NCBI GenBank assembly: GCA_017609945.1
Contig: JAFCCZ010000048.1
Location: 1-7,570, forward strand
Reading direction: 5' to 3'
From: Candidatus Iainarchaeum sp.
Lineage (GTDB): Archaea; Iainarchaeota; Iainarchaeia; Iainarchaeales; GCA-2688035
Length of the DNA: 7,570 nt
Below the pieces are notes generated by a model. It made no database searches. It was not told the origin of the DNA and worked only from the letters and a program-made list of their open reading frames with translations. Within the stretch, counting starts at the first letter, position 1. Every line of letters starts with the position of its first letter. Below, piece after piece: positions 5,565 to 7,570 of the stretch. The position numbers were made by a program, and so were the translations under genes.

Positions 5565-6196
5565 TAAACCTTCAACAATTCAATTGACAATCCATCGCCA
5601 ACTTCAAGTAGGGCTGCCCTTCCCTCTTTTACGGCCCCAACATTAACACTCTTCGTTTTCCCGATTCTCATCTCACCAAATGCCTCGTGCGCGTGCCCGC
5701 ACAGGTGCAGTGCCGGCTGTTTCTCTCCCACAACCTTTCCCACTGCCTCACTTCCAATGTGTGCGCCGCTGTTTACCAAATCTATTTTTGTGTCTTTTGG
5801 AGGCAAATGCGTTGCAAGAATCGTATTCCCGTCCACCAGCTTCCTCAATGTTCTTTCAATCTCATTTTCAGAGAAAAGTACCCTGCCAGGCCCCCCCTGC
5901 AACCCACCCCCAAAGCCAGCGAGCTTAAAATTTCCAAGCTTAACGCTTTTTCCGTGGATTGAGATTCCCACAGATTCCATCTCCTCAAGAGTTTCCCAGG
6001 AGTCCAGGTTTCCCGGAATTGCAAAGCACTTGCCAATTCCAATAACTTCAGTTATCTCTGCAACCTTTCTGTCACCAAAGTTTGTTAAATCTCCCAAAAG
6101 CAGGCAAAAGTCGAAATTCTTGTTATGTATACTTTCTTTTATTTCTTTCACGCCGTCTATCCTGCCGTGAATATCGCTCAAAACCAATCCAAGCAT
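5564..6196 (-). CDS. Calcineurin-like metallophosphoesterase (archaeal COG2129-like)
   Basis: A 210-residue predicted two-metal phosphohydrolase. All signature blocks are present: SDIHG (D8, H10), LLGDLTNFG (D36), PGNLD (N63), ATHLPP (H130) and CGHAHE (H168, H170), with the segment KIDLVNSGAHIGSEAV typical of the archaeal predicted phosphoesterase group. The substrate is unknown to me; given its coupling to taw3 and thpR a role on nucleotides or RNA ends is possible but is inference. The start is ATG at 6196 with AAGG about 8 bases upstream. It is the first gene of the three-gene minus-strand operon, divergent from the secreted-protein gene. Confidence 0.88.
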   Translation of the reverse strand: MLGLVLSDIHGRIDGVKEIKESIHNKNFDFCLLLGDLTNFGDRKVAEITEVIGIGKCFAIPGNLDSWETLEEMESVGISIHGKSVKLGNFKLAGFGGGLQGGPGRVLFSENEIERTLRKLVDGNTILATHLPPKDTKIDLVNSGAHIGSEAVGKVVGEKQPALHLCGHAHEAFGEMRIGKTKSVNVGAVKEGRAALLEVGDGLSIELLKV

Positions 6197-6245
6197 AGCA
6201 AAACCTTTTTTATTCCCTTTTGCTGCAATAGTTATGGGGGTTTAA
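6197..6245. promoter_or_regulatory. Short divergent gap between phosphoesterase and secreted-protein genes
   Basis: This 49-base gap must hold both promoters. TTTTTTATTCCC (6205-6216) is the best plus-strand AT-rich element. GGGGGT (6236-6241) can pair with the 16S anti-Shine-Dalgarno as a GGAGGT variant and sits 4-5 bases before the TTG at 6246. A three-codon frame ATG GGG GTT TAA (6234-6245) directly abuts that TTG in the same frame; its ATG lies near the expected leaderless position from the AT element. No strong TATA box is seen for the minus direction. Confidence 0.35.
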
Positions 6246-7037
6246 TTGTTTAAAAAGACTGCGTGTATTCTATTGCTTTTGCTTGCCCTTTCAAGCCAGG
6301 CCTGTGCTGACGTTTTCCTGCTTGAGCCCACTGAAACAGTTCTTGCTGCAGGGGAAGAGACCGATTTGGGCAGCGTGGCGGCCGGAGAAACATTCAAGCT
6401 CGTAATTCAGAAAAAGACTGGGTTTGGGTCAGAGTGGAACTCCCTGGATGCCGATCCACAAACCATCCCAAGCGGCTGGATCGCGCAATCCGGGTTAACG
6501 GACAAGACCCTTTTTGTGCTTGTAACCCTGACTGAGGAAGCCGAGGAGAGTGTGCAAAGAATAACCTTTTCAGTTGGAGACGGTTCCGGCCCGTTCAGTT
6601 CGGAGAGCATTTCGGCGTACGTAACTGTAAAGGAAAATCTTCTGGATGCAAGCATTGACCGCCTTAAGCAGGATGCCATGGTTTCAGAGGAATCAAAATT
6701 CAGGCTGCTGCTCAACAACGAATCCATTGCAAAGCACTCTGTCAAAATAACTTCTGACCTTCCAGAGTACTGGTTCAAGCCGCTTATTATAGAGGTTGCC
6801 CCCCTGCAGACCCTTGAAGTGGATCTTTTGGTTTACCCGCAGCGCTATGGCGCAAGGCAGTTTTCGTTCACAGTTTCATCAGAGCTTAATTCCTTTGAAA
6901 AGAGCTTTGATGCAGGCCTTAATGTTTTCTCAACTCTCAGGGGAAAATTTTCTTCCCCTGTTTCAGGTTTTCCGTTTTTTACACCTTCTTTGCTTCCGTA
7001 CTTCTTGGTAAATGCCTTTATTGCGCTTCTCTCATAG
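6246..7037 (+). CDS. Secreted beta-sandwich protein with C-terminal membrane segment, function unknown
   Basis: A 263-residue protein I do not recognise by name. It begins with a classic signal peptide: FKK, a leucine-rich core (ILLLLLALSS) and probable cleavage after QACA before DVFLLEP. The mature part is rich in Val, Thr, Ser and alternating hydrophobics. Its second half (about residues 150-230, with KHSVKITSDLP, APLQTLEVDLLVYP and RQFSFTVSS) resembles NEW3/CARDB-like immunoglobulin-type sandwich domains common on archaeal cell surfaces. The last 22 residues are hydrophobic (FFTPSLLPYFLVNAFIALLS) and would anchor the protein outside the membrane, but no basic tail follows. The start is TTG at 6246, backed by GGGGGT and by the signal peptide; an in-frame ATG at 6234 is followed at once by TAA. 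The stop is TAG, 13 bases before elp3. Confidence 0.75.
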   Translation: MFKKTACILLLLLALSSQACADVFLLEPTETVLAAGEETDLGSVAAGETFKLVIQKKTGFGSEWNSLDADPQTIPSGWIAQSGLTDKTLFVLVTLTEEAEESVQRITFSVGDGSGPFSSESISAYVTVKENLLDASIDRLKQDAMVSEESKFRLLLNNESIAKHSVKITSDLPEYWFKPLIIEVAPLQTLEVDLLVYPQRYGARQFSFTVSSELNSFEKSFDAGLNVFSTLRGKFSSPVSGFPFFTPSLLPYFLVNAFIALLS

Positions 7038-7050
7038 GCTGGGTTTTTTT

Positions 7051-7570
7051 GTGGACAAATTAGAGTCTTTTTCAAGGGCAATTATCTCGCTGGTTGAGAA
7101 CGGCACAATCTCCAACAAAAATTCTCTCAACCGCTTCAAGGTAAGGCTTGCGAAAGAGCACGGCATCAGCGACATTCCCTCCAACCCCTCAATACTTTCT
7201 TTCTCAGAGAGCAGAAGCAGAAAAATCCTTGCCGTTTTGGGCCTTAAGCCAACGAGAACCCTTTCAGGGATTGCGGTTGTTGCGGTTATGACTTCGCCAC
7301 ATGATTGTCCCGGAAACTGCATTTATTGCCCTGGCTCTCTTATTGAGGACAAGGACCTGCCAAAGAGCTATACCGGAATGGAGCCCGCCGCAATGCGTGC
7401 CGTTAAGGCAAATTTTGATGCCAGGAAGCAGGTTACTTCCAGAATAAGACAGTTGCACGAGACAGGCCATTCCACAGACAAAATAGAGCTTGTTGTGATG
7501 GGTGGGACCTTTCTCTCCCAACCAAATCCCTTTCAGCAAAAGTTCATGCTTTCCTGCATAAATTCCATTG
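7051..7570 (+). CDS. elp3: Elp3, tRNA U34 carboxymethyl-modifying radical SAM acetyltransferase (5' part)
   Basis: The first 173 codons of Elp3, which makes 5-carboxymethyluridine at the wobble position of certain tRNAs using a radical SAM domain and a C-terminal acetyltransferase domain; the latter lies beyond the window. Visible family blocks are an N-terminal tRNA-binding helical region, PTRTLSGIAVVAVMTSPHDC (67-86), the iron-sulfur cysteines C86, C90, C93 (CPGNCIYCPGS), KSYTGMEPAAMRA (105-117) and DKIELVVMGGTFLSQP (143-158). The start is GTG at 7051, with GGG 7 bases upstream; TTG at 7021 is in frame but less likely. The cysteine spacing is CxxxCxxC, one residue shorter than the CxxxxCxxC I remember for archaeal Elp3. 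It probably shares a transcript with the preceding gene. Confidence 0.93.
   Translation, partial: MDKLESFSRAIISLVENGTISNKNSLNRFKVRLAKEHGISDIPSNPSILSFSESRSRKILAVLGLKPTRTLSGIAVVAVMTSPHDCPGNCIYCPGSLIEDKDLPKSYTGMEPAAMRAVKANFDARKQVTSRIRQLHETGHSTDKIELVVMGGTFLSQPNPFQQKFMLSCINSI

Noticed and set aside
5757..6170. Plus-strand 137-residue frame antisense to the metallophosphoesterase
   Set aside because: Shadow of a gene with intact catalytic motifs; Ser/Pro-rich translation with no signal.
1..7570. CRISPR arrays, insertion sequences, inverted-repeat-bounded transposons or toxin-antitoxin pairs
   Set aside because: No regularly spaced repeats, transposase motifs or paired small toxin-like genes were seen on either strand.

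Overview
The window looks archaeal and is almost entirely protein-coding. The strongest markers are an aEF-1beta fragment beside the two-zinc-ribbon microprotein that usually accompanies it, an archaeal-type (class I) CCA-adding enzyme, a Taw3/TYW3 wyosine methyltransferase, an archaeal Elp3, an archaeal-style type IV pilus/secretion ATPase, TATA-like promoter elements, and a tRNA gene with no encoded CCA. The compact layout and small proteins would fit a DPANN-type archaeon such as a Diapherotrites or Micrarchaeota relative. That placement is inference only; no 16S or other decisive marker is present.

Layout from left to right. (1) Positions 1-437, minus strand: a zinc-ribbon microprotein followed by aEF-1beta, which runs off the left edge. 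(2) Positions 438-521: a short divergent intergenic region, then tRNA-Arg(UCG) at 522-593 on the plus strand, an imperfect hairpin at 594-640, and a GNAT acetyltransferase at 659-1231. (3) Positions 1232-1444: a 213-base gap before the convergent cca gene, holding only a doubtful small reading frame. (4) Positions 1445-2830, minus strand: the CCA-adding enzyme gene, whose 5' part is interrupted in frame by TAG at 2741-2743. (5) Positions 2831-2900: an AT-rich divergent promoter region. (6) Positions 2901-4445, plus strand: a VirB11/CpaF/ArlI-type ATPase. (7) Positions 4429-6196, minus strand: a tightly packed operon of metallophosphoesterase, taw3 and thpR, in that transcription order. (8) Positions 6246-7570, plus strand: a secreted, probably membrane-anchored beta-sandwich protein and the first 173 codons of elp3.

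The dominant theme is tRNA maturation and modification: a tRNA gene, CCA addition (cca), G37 wyosine formation (taw3), 2',3'-cyclic phosphate RNA end chemistry (thpR) and U34 wobble modification (elp3), next to translation factors. The secretion ATPase sits in opposite orientation between thpR and cca, two genes that are often neighbours in archaea, and no platform or pilin genes accompany it.

The observation most worth checking is the in-frame amber codon in cca. The upstream 29 codons, the TAG and the 16 following codons are all in frame with the catalytic domain. The reading frame before and after the TAG looks like the normal family N-terminus, and a TATA box lies at leaderless distance from the upstream ATG. 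No strong evidence of a wholly new multi-gene system was seen.
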